DNA of 64,000 nucleotides. Source: Halieaceae bacterium (lineage in GTDB: Bacteria > Pseudomonadota > Gammaproteobacteria > Pseudomonadales > Halieaceae). A program made the position numbers and the translations under genes. The notes under the pieces are model-generated. The model was given only the letters and a program-made list of their open reading frames with translations. It did not search any database and had not been told where the DNA came from. Position 1 is the first letter of the stretch. The number at the start of each line of letters is the position of its first letter. Positions 49,408 through 58,030 of this stretch are shown here, piece after piece. Location: contig JANQLM010000104.1 in assembly GCA_028280635.1 (NCBI GenBank), positions 62,001-126,000 on the forward strand, given 5' to 3'.

Positions 49408-49453
49408 GGTTTTTCGCCTGGCCCGACGATGTCAAGCGGCCAGGTGAAAAAAC
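49408..49453. terminator. Long hairpin between the ABC operon and the TonB receptor
   Basis: GGCCAGG pairs with CCTGGCC and the stem continues through a G-T pair into a T5/A6 stretch, giving about 15 pairs with a 14-base loop. The T-run is on the 5' arm and the A-run on the 3' arm, so in either direction there is no free U-tract after the stem. It may block read-through, stabilise the ABC mRNA, or act as a processing site. Confidence 0.45.
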
Positions 49454-49572
49454 ACCCCGTGGTTTAGCCAGTCGTAATCCCCTACTTGCGCAGTGGTGAG
49501 CCTGCTATATGCTCAGTTGCAGGGAACTACAGCACCACAACGATAACGATAAGCAATGTAAGGGGTTGTCTG

Positions 49573-52035
49573 ATGTATCACCCGAAGCCCACAAAGCGCG
49601 CCCTCGCCCTGGCGTTCGCCTGCACCTCTCTGCCCACTGTGCCCACCTCCATCAACGCCGAAGAATTGCGGGTGCTGGAGGAGGTATTTGTGACCGCCCG
49701 GCGCCGCCAGGAGAGCCTGCAGGAAACCCCGGTGGCGGTCACCGCGCTCAGTTCCGGTGCCCTGCGTGATGCCGGTATTCGCAACCTGAGACAGCTCAAC
49801 GAGATCGCCCCCAATATTGACGTGCACGCCGCCAACGGCACTGCGCCGCTGGCCAACATCTACATCCGCGGCGTCGGCCAGCGCAACACCGAGGTCAACA
49901 TCGACTCCGGGGTGGGCATCTATATCGACGAGGTCTACATCGGCCGTCCGGATGGCGCGCTGCTGGACCTGGTGGATATCGAATCGGTGCAGGTACTGCG
50001 CGGCCCCCAGGGCACACTGTTCGGCAAGAACACCACGGGTGGAGCGCTGGTGTTTACCACTAACCGGCCGACTGAATCGGTTGAGGGCATGATTGAAACG
50101 CGGGTCGGCAACTACGACCGCCTGGACGTGGCGGGCGTGCTGAATGTGCCGATTACCGATACCTTCTGGTCGCGCTTCTCGCTGTCTACGGTGAGCAGAG
50201 ACGGTTTCGTCGACAACAAGTTCCTCGACGACGACTTCATGGACGAGGATCGCATCAACGCCATCGCCCAGTTTCGCTGGCTGGCGACGGACAACCTGAC
50301 CCTGGACCTGAATCTCAATTACACCGATACCGAGCAGACCACCCGGCCGCAGAAGTGTGTGTTGGTGCCGGATGTGCAGGGCTGGCAGGCGGCGCTGTTT
50401 GATATTACCGGTGTTATCCCCTCGACCGGTCGCACCCTCAATGACTTCTGCCAGGACAATATCGATGCAGGCAATGCCAACGAGGTGATCTCTGATCTGG
50501 ACGGCACCTACGAGGCCGAAACCGAGATGGCCTCGCTCACCGCTGAATGGGAAGTCACCGATAACCTGACGATCAAGAGCATCACCGCCTACCGCAATAC
50601 CCTGGCAGGCCAGGACGATGACCTTGACCATACTGCGCTGCAGTGGCTGCACCGCACCCAGTTCACCCACCCGGCAGGCAACAAGCGGGATACCGACCAG
50701 TTCAGCCAGGAGTTCCAGCTCACCGGCACCGCCTCAGATGATCGCCTGACCTACGTGGCCGGTGTGTTCTATTTTAGTGAAGAAACTGACGGCCAGCAGC
50801 AGACGGCCCTGTTGGGCCCCTACGATCCCGCCATTGGCGGCCTGTTTTCCCTGAACGCGCAATCCGATGCCCGGGAAACCGACAATGAGGCCTGGGCTGT
50901 CTTCGCCCAGCTTGAATGGGCCTGGACCGACAAGTGGCGCTCGACCCTGGGGGTTCGCTACACGGACGAAGAGCGCGAACTGACCCGCACTATCCTGACA
51001 CCGGCGGCATCGACTCTCGATGCCAATGGTGGCCAGGTGACAGAGCTGTTTAACGGCGTCTACTCGGTGGACCGCAGCGTGTTCGAGTACAACCCCAACT
51101 TCGACTTTGAGTTCAGCGACGTGGACACCGGCAAGACCACCGACGACGACACCACCTTCATGGGCAGCATCCAGTACCTGCTGGACCCGGGTGACTGGAT
51201 CGACACCGGTTCGGTGTACCTGACCTACAGCGAGGGCTTCCTGTCCGGCGGCCTGTCCGAGGCGCCCACCGGCGAGTTGGAGACCTTCAAACCGGAAGAG
51301 GTGGAGAACTGGGAGCTGGGTATCAAGCTGGACCTGTTTGATCGTCAACTCCGCGTCAATGCGGCGGCGTTCCACTCCGACTACAAGAACCGCCAGCTCA
51401 CCACCGTGGTGGTGAACCCGGAGCTGTTGAGCCCGGCGCCGGCTACCCTGAACGCGGCTGAGTCCACCATCATGGGCCTGGAGCTGGAAACCGTCTGGAT
51501 TCCCTCACCCAACTGGATGGTGACCTTCAACGCCAGCTGGAACGACGGCGACGTGGATGAGTTCGACGACGTCCTGCTGACAGTGGGCGACCCCGGCCAG
51601 CCCGTCGATGAGGGCTGTGAGCGCTTTGACCTGACCCTGCTGCAGATTGATTCCTGTCCCAACGACCGCTCCGGCGAAAACCTGCCGCGGCTGCCGGAGG
51701 CGACGTACTTCCTCGCCATCCAGTACACCTGGGATTCGCCCATCGGCCTGGTGATGCCGCGCATCCAGACCAGCCTCAAGGAAGACGTGGAGTACTGTTT
51801 TGACGCCTCCAGCTGCGCCAGCGGCCTGTGGCTGGAAGACGAGCAGTTCGACCTGTCGGCCCGCATCAACTGGGTATCCAAGGACGGCAAGTGGAGCGGG
51901 GCCCTGTACGGCACCAACCTGACCGATGAGGACTACATCGTCGGCGGCACCGCCATTGTCGACTCCGCCGGTATTGGCGGATTCAACGCCGCCAACCCGC
52001 TGATGTATGGGGCGGAGCTGCGCTACGAATTCTGA
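49573..52035 (+). CDS. TonB-dependent outer-membrane receptor
   Basis: 820 aa from ATG 49573. Signal peptide, then a TonB-box/plug start (LEEVFVTARRRQESLQETPVAVTALSSGALRDAGI), plug motifs YIRGVGQRN and VQVLRGPQGTLFGKNTTGGALVF, and a 22-strand barrel ending in a terminal aromatic (ELRYEF). The plug style is that of large Proteobacterial receptors for unknown ligands. It follows the ABC-2 operon by 182 bases and a hairpin. Zinc-linked uptake is possible by context, but no Zur-like site was found directly upstream. Confidence 0.93.
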   Translation: MYHPKPTKRALALAFACTSLPTVPTSINAEELRVLEEVFVTARRRQESLQETPVAVTALSSGALRDAGIRNLRQLNEIAPNIDVHAANGTAPLANIYIRGVGQRNTEVNIDSGVGIYIDEVYIGRPDGALLDLVDIESVQVLRGPQGTLFGKNTTGGALVFTTNRPTESVEGMIETRVGNYDRLDVAGVLNVPITDTFWSRFSLSTVSRDGFVDNKFLDDDFMDEDRINAIAQFRWLATDNLTLDLNLNYTDTEQTTRPQKCVLVPDVQGWQAALFDITGVIPSTGRTLNDFCQDNIDAGNANEVISDLDGTYEAETEMASLTAEWEVTDNLTIKSITAYRNTLAGQDDDLDHTALQWLHRTQFTHPAGNKRDTDQFSQEFQLTGTASDDRLTYVAGVFYFSEETDGQQQTALLGPYDPAIGGLFSLNAQSDARETDNEAWAVFAQLEWAWTDKWRSTLGVRYTDEERELTRTILTPAASTLDANGGQVTELFNGVYSVDRSVFEYNPNFDFEFSDVDTGKTTDDDTTFMGSIQYLLDPGDWIDTGSVYLTYSEGFLSGGLSEAPTGELETFKPEEVENWELGIKLDLFDRQLRVNAAAFHSDYKNRQLTTVVVNPELLSPAPATLNAAESTIMGLELETVWIPSPNWMVTFNASWNDGDVDEFDDVLLTVGDPGQPVDEGCERFDLTLLQIDSCPNDRSGENLPRLPEATYFLAIQYTWDSPIGLVMPRIQTSLKEDVEYCFDASSCASGLWLEDEQFDLSARINWVSKDGKWSGALYGTNLTDEDYIVGGTAIVDSAGIGGFNAANPLMYGAELRYEF

Positions 52036-52099
52036 CCGGCGCCTGGATTAGCGCCTTTCACCCTTGCGGCACTACACTGCCTGTCCAGGAGGGTGCCTC

Positions 52100-53038
52100 A
52101 TGTCGAAACCCCTGGTCATCAGTCTCGGTGGCAATGCTTTCGCCCGCGAGGGTGAGGACTTCACCATGTCGGGCCAGTTCAGTTTTGCCGCGGCGGCCCT
52201 GGCGCCACTGGCGGCGATTGTCGATAGCGACACGCAGCTGCTGATTACCCACGGCAATGGCCCGCAGGTCGGGTATATCCTGACCCGGGTGGAAGAGGCC
52301 CTCGGCAAGGCCTACCGGCTGCCGCTGGAAGTCTGCGTGGCGGAATCCGAGGGGGAGATCGGTTACGTCTTACAGCAAACCGTGCACAACCTCACCGGCG
52401 GCCGCCGGCCGGTTGCAACGGTGCTCACCCAGGTGCGGGTGGATAGCGAGGACCCGGGGTTTTCCAATCCCTGCAAACCGGTAGGCCCCTGGTTTGACGC
52501 AGAACAGGCGGCCTTGCTGGCGACTGCGGGATTGCCGCTCGTCTATGACGACAGCGGGCGCGGTCGCCGGGTGGTGGCGTCGCCGCGGCCGCTGCAGGTG
52601 ATTGAGGCGGACGTTGTGCGGGCCATGCTGGAACTGGGCATTGTGGTGGTGGCCGCCGGTGGCGGCGGAATCCCGGTGGTGGAGACTGAAGGCAAGCTCA
52701 GCGGCGTGGAGGCGGTGGTCGACAAGGACCTGGCGACAGCGCTACTGGCCACCGAGCTGGACGCGGATGGTTTGGTGCTGGTCACCGGGGTGGCGGGTGT
52801 ATACAAGGATTTTGGTCGGCCATCACAGCGACTGTTGCGCGACACTGGGCCCGCGGAACTGGAGGCGCTGGCCGCTGCAGGCCATTTCCCGGCGGGCAGC
52901 ATGGGCCCCAAGGTAGCTGCTGCCATCCAGTATGTACGCAGCACGGGCAGGCGGGCGGTCATCTGCCAGCCAGAGGATCTCGCGCCCGCCCTGCGCGGCG
53001 CTGCCGGCACCCTCGTTGAGGCGGAGGGCGATGTTTAA
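52100..53038 (+). CDS. arcC: Carbamate kinase
   Basis: 312 aa from ATG 52100 with AGGAGGG six bases upstream, the usual length. LVISLGGNAF, THGNGPQVGYIL, AAGGGGIPVVE and VDKDLATALLA are diagnostic. It interconverts carbamoyl phosphate + ADP and carbamate + ATP. arcA and arcB are absent, so this is not an arginine deiminase operon. Instead it overlaps a COG2403-like GTPase by eight bases, indicating a joint function. Confidence 0.95.
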   Translation: MSKPLVISLGGNAFAREGEDFTMSGQFSFAAAALAPLAAIVDSDTQLLITHGNGPQVGYILTRVEEALGKAYRLPLEVCVAESEGEIGYVLQQTVHNLTGGRRPVATVLTQVRVDSEDPGFSNPCKPVGPWFDAEQAALLATAGLPLVYDDSGRGRRVVASPRPLQVIEADVVRAMLELGIVVVAAGGGGIPVVETEGKLSGVEAVVDKDLATALLATELDADGLVLVTGVAGVYKDFGRPSQRLLRDTGPAELEALAAAGHFPAGSMGPKVAAAIQYVRSTGRRAVICQPEDLAPALRGAAGTLVEAEGDV

Positions 53039-54350
53039 CTGCATCATTATGGGCGCTGCCGGCAGGGATTTTCACAACTTCCGGACCTTTTTCCAGCAGC
53101 ACCCGGAATTCCACGTCTGTGCCTTCACGGCCACCCAGATACCGTTTATCGATGCCCGCAGTTTCCCCCGCGAGCTGGCCGGTGAGCACTACAGCGCGGA
53201 TATACCGATTCACGATGAAAACGAACTGGAGTCCCTGATCGCCGAGTTCGGCGCGGAGTTCGTGTTTTTTGCCTACAGCGACCTGTCACACCAGGCCGTG
53301 ATGCACCTGGCAGCGCGCGTGCAGGCGGCGGGCGCCAGCTTCGTTCTGCTGGGGCCTGGCCAGACCGCGCTCAAGTCACAGGTGCCGGTGGTGGCCATCA
53401 CCGCGACCCGTACCGGGGCGGGCAAGAGCCCACTCACCCAGTTTCTGGCCCGGCGGCTCACTGACGCCGGCATCCCGGTGGTGACCGTGCGTCACCCGAT
53501 GCCCTACGGCAACCTCGAAGCCCAGGCGGTGCAGCGCTTCGCAAACGCCGCCGACCTGGATGAACAGCAATGCACCATCGAGGAGCGGGAAGAATATGAG
53601 CCCTACCTCCGCCAGGGCCTGGTGATCTACGCCGGTGTCGACTACGCGGCGGTGCTGCGCGCGGCAGAGCAGGAAGCCCGGGTCATTCTCTGGGATGGCG
53701 GCAACAATGATTTCCCCTTTTTCGAGCCCGACATGACCATCGTGGTCTGCGATGCCCTGCGCGCCGGCCATGGCCTGGAGTACTACCCCGGGGAAACCAA
53801 CTTCCGCAGCGCCGACCTGCTGGTCATCAACAAGGTCGCCAACGCATCCGCGGAAGACATTGCGATGATCGAGTCCCTACAGCAGCAGTACAATCCGGAA
53901 GCCGCGCTGGTGCAGTCAGACCTGGAGCTCAGCGTGGCTGAGCCTGGCCAGCTTGAGGGCAAGCGAGTGATTGTGGTGGAGGACGGGCCGACGGTAACCC
54001 ACGGCGGCATGAGTCATGGCGCCGGTTACATGGCGGCGGGGCAGTATGGTGTGGCCGAGATTGTCGACCCAAGGTCCTTTGCGGTGGGCAGCATTCGCGA
54101 TACCTTCGCCGCTAACCTCCACCTCGACAATGTGCTTCCGGCCATGGGTTATTCCGATAGGCAGCGCCGGGAACTGTCGGAGACCATCGAAGCGTCGGGA
54201 GCTGAACTGGTCGTTAACGGTAGCCCCGCCGATATCGAGGAGTTGCTGGCCCTGTCGCGACCGGTGGTCCAGGTCAATTACCGTTGGGTGCAGCGGCAGG
54301 GCCCCGACCTGCTGGAGCAGGTGCGCAAGCAATTGGGCCTGGAACCCTGA
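53031..54350 (+). CDS. COG2403-like GTPase / cyclic 2,3-diphosphoglycerate synthetase-related protein
   Basis: 439 aa from ATG 53031. A Rossmann-like N-terminal part (NCIIMGAAGRDFHNFRTFF) is followed by P-loop TRTGAGKS (126-133) and DGGNNDFPFFEPDMTIVV, then LLVINKVANAS (NKxx guanine-type motif). THGGMSHGAGYMA is conserved in cyclic 2,3-diphosphoglycerate synthetase relatives. The archaeal enzyme makes a thermoprotectant, which is unlikely here. Coupling to carbamate kinase suggests a role in carbamoyl-phosphate chemistry. That reading is inference. Confidence 0.78.
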   Translation: MFNCIIMGAAGRDFHNFRTFFQQHPEFHVCAFTATQIPFIDARSFPRELAGEHYSADIPIHDENELESLIAEFGAEFVFFAYSDLSHQAVMHLAARVQAAGASFVLLGPGQTALKSQVPVVAITATRTGAGKSPLTQFLARRLTDAGIPVVTVRHPMPYGNLEAQAVQRFANAADLDEQQCTIEEREEYEPYLRQGLVIYAGVDYAAVLRAAEQEARVILWDGGNNDFPFFEPDMTIVVCDALRAGHGLEYYPGETNFRSADLLVINKVANASAEDIAMIESLQQQYNPEAALVQSDLELSVAEPGQLEGKRVIVVEDGPTVTHGGMSHGAGYMAAGQYGVAEIVDPRSFAVGSIRDTFAANLHLDNVLPAMGYSDRQRRELSETIEASGAELVVNGSPADIEELLALSRPVVQVNYRWVQRQGPDLLEQVRKQLGLEP

Positions 54351-54367
54351 ATCCAGCTACTCGATAG

Positions 54368-55075
54368 TCAGGACAACTGGGCAACCAGCGCGATCACGGC
54401 GTTTTCCACGCGCAGGATGCGCGGCCCCAGGCTTACCGTCTCGCAGCCTGTGGCTTCCAGCTTTTCCACCTCATAGGGGATAAAGCCGCCCTCGGGTCCG
54501 ATCACCAGCAGGGTGGGTTGGCCGCCGCTGCGCGGGCAGGGGGGATAGTTGCCGGGGTGGGCCAGCAAGCCCTGGCGGCCCTCCAGCAGGCCGGGCAATT
54601 CGTCTTCGACAAAGGGTTTGAAGCGCTTGTGCATGGCGATGGCAGGCAACACGGTATCGCGCGACTGGCTCAGCCCTTCCAGGAAGTAATCCTCCACCAC
54701 TGCAGGGTCCAGTACCGGCGTTTGCCAGTAGCTCTTCTCGACCCGGTAGCTATTGACCAGGTGCAGTGACTCCACGCCCAGCTCCGCCACCATGCGCAGG
54801 ATGCGCCGCAGCATCTTGGGCCGGGGCAGGGCCAGCACCAGGGTGAGTGGCAGCTTGGCAGGCGGGTCGCTGGACAGGTCGACGTCGAGCACCGCTTCCT
54901 CCGGGGCCAGCTTTACCAGTTCCGCCTCACCCATACGGCCGTTGATCTCTCCCACGCGCAGGCTGTCGCCCTCGTTGGCGTCAATCACTTCGCGCAGGTG
55001 TTGCAGGCGGTGGTCGGTCAGGCGGATGCGATCGGCGCCGATGCGGTCACTGTCGCGGAACAGAAGCAGGTTCAT
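54368..55075 (-). CDS. rsmE: 16S rRNA m3U1498 methyltransferase RsmE
   Basis: 235 aa from the ATG at 55075; the longer frame reads through a promoter region. SPOUT fold with the trefoil-knot SAM motif LVIGPEGGF and the terminal LGPRILRVENAVIALVAQL. ALPRPKMLRRILRMVAELGVESLHLVNSYRVEKSYW is characteristic. It methylates U1498 of 16S rRNA. It converges with the GTPase gene with a 17-base gap. Confidence 0.96.
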   Translation of the reverse strand: MNLLLFRDSDRIGADRIRLTDHRLQHLREVIDANEGDSLRVGEINGRMGEAELVKLAPEEAVLDVDLSSDPPAKLPLTLVLALPRPKMLRRILRMVAELGVESLHLVNSYRVEKSYWQTPVLDPAVVEDYFLEGLSQSRDTVLPAIAMHKRFKPFVEDELPGLLEGRQGLLAHPGNYPPCPRSGGQPTLLVIGPEGGFIPYEVEKLEATGCETVSLGPRILRVENAVIALVAQLS

Positions 55076-55146
55076 TTGCTGTTTTCTTTGGTCAGTGGCT
55101 GGCCGCTGGAGAAAGTGCTCCGTGCCCTGTAGATTCAAGCGGCAAG

Positions 55147-55152
55147 TATAAT
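55147..55152 (+). promoter_or_regulatory. Candidate -10 box upstream of the DUF819 gene
   Basis: TATAAT at 55147-55152 in the 170-bp divergent gap between rsmE and the DUF819 gene. A clear -35 was not seen. It would give a leader of about 85-90 bases. Confidence 0.3.
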
Positions 55153-55245
55153 CTCGGAGGCCGGAGACAATACAACGCTTGCGGCACTCTGCTGCTGCCC
55201 GCACACTGGCGCGCACAACAATAACAATCGAGGGGATAGATAGAG

Positions 55246-56433
55246 ATGATTCAATCCAGCGCCGGAGTGATGTTCACCCTGATGGCCATCGCTGCCTTCT
55301 GGTTCTTCGTCGAGCAGCGCACCCGGTGGAAGGTATTCGACTTTATCCCGCCACTGATTTTCATCTACTCAACGCCAATTTTCCTCAGCAACACCGATGT
55401 GCTGTTTGGCATGGACAAAAAAATCCTGGTTAACGGCTCGCCGGTCTACGGCGGCATGCGCGAGTTTGCCCTGCCGATCGCAATCAGCCTTATGCTGCTG
55501 TCTGTCAATGTGCCCGCGGCGGTCAGGGTCATGGGCGGTGGCGTCGCGGTGATGCTGATGGGTACAGCCGGCGTGGTGGTCGGCGGCGTGTTTTCCTACT
55601 GGCTGGTGCACGGCTTTCTGCAGCCGGATGCCTGGAAGGCCTTTGGCACACTGGCGGGCAGTTGGATCGGCGGCACCGGCAATATGGCGGCCGCGCACCT
55701 CGCACTGGAAGGTGAGCCGGAACACGTCGGCCTCGCCGTGCTGGCGGACAACCTGGTGTACGTGGTGTGGCTGCCCATCCTGTTGAGCTCCCGTGCCTTC
55801 GCGGAGAAATTCAACGCCTGGGCGCGGGTGCCCGAGGATCGCATCGCCAAGATGGAAGCCGCGGCGGTGGAACTGCACGTGGAGGAGCGGCCGGTCACCA
55901 TGCGTGACTACCTCAACCTCGCCTGCCTGGCGATGGGTGTCACCTGGCTGTCTTACCTGCTGGCGCCGATGTTGCCGGTGATCGAGAGTGTGTTGTCCAC
56001 ATCGACCTGGGTCATCCTGCTGGTGACAACCCTCAGCCTGTTGCTGTCCGTCAGCCCGGCGCGGAACATCCCGGGTTCCCAGAATATTGCCATGGCGATC
56101 ATGTATGTATTTGTCGCCGGCATGGGCGCGCGCGCTTCACTTGAGGGCCTGTCGCAGGCGCCCTGGTTTGTGCTGGGTGCCTTCATCTGGATTGCCATCC
56201 ACGGCGCCTTTTGCCTGGCGGGCTCGTATATTTTCAAGGTGGACGTGCACAGTGCGGCGATTGCCTCAGCCGCCAATATCGGTGGCGCCGCCTCGGCGCC
56301 GGTGGTGGCTGCCTACCACCGGCCCACACTGGTACCTGTGGCTATCCTGATGGCGTTGATTGGTTACGCGGTGGGCAACTACCTTGCCATCTTGACTGGC
56401 ATCATGGCTGGCCGAATCGTAGGCGCTGGCTGA
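55246..56433 (+). CDS. DUF819 family membrane protein (YjcL-like)
   Basis: 395 aa with about eleven transmembrane helices. FDFIPPLIFIYSTPIFLSN, FGTLAGSWIGGTGNMAAAHLAL and SAANIGGAASAPVVAAYHRP are typical of DUF819. The family has a transporter-like repeat but an unknown substrate. A ribosome site GAGGGGAT precedes the ATG. It stands alone between divergent rsmE and convergent rimO. Confidence 0.88.
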   Translation: MIQSSAGVMFTLMAIAAFWFFVEQRTRWKVFDFIPPLIFIYSTPIFLSNTDVLFGMDKKILVNGSPVYGGMREFALPIAISLMLLSVNVPAAVRVMGGGVAVMLMGTAGVVVGGVFSYWLVHGFLQPDAWKAFGTLAGSWIGGTGNMAAAHLALEGEPEHVGLAVLADNLVYVVWLPILLSSRAFAEKFNAWARVPEDRIAKMEAAAVELHVEERPVTMRDYLNLACLAMGVTWLSYLLAPMLPVIESVLSTSTWVILLVTTLSLLLSVSPARNIPGSQNIAMAIMYVFVAGMGARASLEGLSQAPWFVLGAFIWIAIHGAFCLAGSYIFKVDVHSAAIASAANIGGAASAPVVAAYHRPTLVPVAILMALIGYAVGNYLAILTGIMAGRIVGAG

Positions 56434-56469
56434 ATCGGCACTGGTACCTGCTCGGGCAGGTTTGTGATC

Positions 56470-56520
56470 CCTGCGAGTACGCTTATCATCCCCGCCCGCG
56501 CGGGAACGACAGAGAGCGGA
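56470..56520. repeat. Short GC palindrome resembling a dispersed intergenic repeat
   Basis: CCCGCGCGGG (56495-56504) sits in a TCATCCCCGCCCGCGCGGGAACGAC-type context, reminiscent of the common proteobacterial GTCATTCCCGCGNNNGCGGGAATC repeat family. Only one copy was seen here. It lies between two convergent genes, where it may also act as a weak terminator. Confidence 0.35.
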
Positions 56521-56553
56521 CGCGGGAGTGATAAAAAGTGGACGCTGGAATGA

Positions 56554-57873
56554 CTACACGTAGAGGTCGTACTCGTCGGCGCCGCTGATCTCCGCTTCGA
56601 CAAAATCTCCCGGCGTGAGATCGGTAATCCCCGCCAGGTGCACCAGCCCGTCGATCTCCGGTGCATCGGCGTGGGTGCGGCCAACAGCGCCTTCCCCATC
56701 CACGCTGTCGATCAGGATTTCCTGGGTGCTGCCGATCTTGTCCTGAAGCTTCCGGGTGCTGATGGCCTGCTGGGTGGCCATGAACCGCTCCCAGCGGTCC
56801 TGCATCACCTCGGTGGGGACATGCCCGGGTAGTTCGTTGGCGGCGGCGCCATCGACGGGGGAGTATTGGAAGCAGCCCACCCGGTCGAGCTGGGCTTCCT
56901 CCAGGAAATCCAGCAGCACCTCAAAGTCTTCCTCAGTCTCGCCCGGAAAGCCGACGATAAAGGTGGAGCGGAGGGTAATCTCCGGGCAGATCTCGCGCCA
57001 GGCGCGAATCCGCTCCAGGGTGTTCTCGGCAGCGGCCGGCCGCTTCATGGCCTTGAGCACCCGGGGGCTGCCGTGCTGGAAGGGAATATCCAGGTAGGGA
57101 GTGATCTTGCCTTCGGCCATCAGCGGGATCACATGGTCGACGTGGGGGTAGGGGTACACATAGTGCAGCCGCACCCAGATACCAAATTCCCCCAGCGCTT
57201 CCGCCAGTTCCTGCATGCGGGTTTTCAGGGGGCGGCCGTTCCAGAAGCCGGTGCGATACTTGATATCGACGCCGTAGGCCGAAGTGTCCTGGGAAATCAC
57301 CAGCAGCTCACGCACGCCGGCCTTCACCAGCCGCTCCGCTTCTTCCATCACATCACCAATCGGCCGGCTCACCAGCTTGCCGCGCATATCCGGAATAATG
57401 CAGAAACTGCAGGAGTGATTGCAGCCTTCGGAAATCTTCAGGTAGGCATAGTGGCGGGGGGTGAGCTTTACCCCCTGGGGCGGCACCAGGTCCGTGAACG
57501 GGTTGTGCTCCACCGCGGGCGCGGGCACAAACTCATGCACGGCGCCGACCACCTCTTCGTAGGCCTGCGGCCCGGTCACGGCCAGCACATCGGGATGTAC
57601 GCGAGTGATGTCCTCGGCATCCTTGCCCATGCAGCCGGTAACAATCACCTTGCCGTTTTCACGCAGTGCCTCACCAATCGAATCCAGCGATTCCTGCTTG
57701 GCGGAATCGATAAACCCACAGGTGTTCACTACCACGACATCGGCGTCCTGGTAGGAGGGCACGATGTCATAACCGTCCAGCTTGAGCTGGGTGAGTATGC
57801 GCTCGGAATCTACCAGGGCCTTGGGGCAGCCCAGTGATACAAACCCGATGCTTTTACGCTCTGCAGTGCTCAT
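56554..57873 (-). CDS. rimO: Ribosomal protein S12 methylthiotransferase RimO
   Basis: 439 aa. The N-terminal UPF0004 domain carries three cluster cysteines ([34 protein letters not shown]). Radical-SAM CNHSCSFC follows near residue 150, then [38 protein letters not shown] and a C-terminal TRAM domain. The radical-SAM context ([14 protein letters not shown]) and overall pattern fit RimO rather than MiaB. It adds a methylthio group to Asp88 of S12. It is a single gene. Confidence 0.96.
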   Translation of the reverse strand: MSTAERKSIGFVSLGCPKALVDSERILTQLKLDGYDIVPSYQDADVVVVNTCGFIDSAKQESLDSIGEALRENGKVIVTGCMGKDAEDITRVHPDVLAVTGPQAYEEVVGAVHEFVPAPAVEHNPFTDLVPPQGVKLTPRHYAYLKISEGCNHSCSFCIIPDMRGKLVSRPIGDVMEEAERLVKAGVRELLVISQDTSAYGVDIKYRTGFWNGRPLKTRMQELAEALGEFGIWVRLHYVYPYPHVDHVIPLMAEGKITPYLDIPFQHGSPRVLKAMKRPAAAENTLERIRAWREICPEITLRSTFIVGFPGETEEDFEVLLDFLEEAQLDRVGCFQYSPVDGAAANELPGHVPTEVMQDRWERFMATQQAISTRKLQDKIGSTQEILIDSVDGEGAVGRTHADAPEIDGLVHLAGITDLTPGDFVEAEISGADEYDLYV

Positions 57874-58030
57874 TTACTGCTCAATATTGCCGCTTCATAA
57901 CCTTTCTGGGTTCATACTCTCGACACGGGCCCCTCTATCGAATCGGATGTCCCGGTATTGGAGGGTGAAGTTCCAATTGTATACCGAGAGCGGATTTGCT
58001 GGCTTTACCCTACGGTGAGTTTGCAATTTC

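Noticed and set aside
53031-54350. Thermoprotectant cyclic 2,3-diphosphoglycerate synthesis
   Set aside because: Only distant family resemblance; coupling with carbamate kinase and the mesophilic gene context make the archaeal role unlikely.
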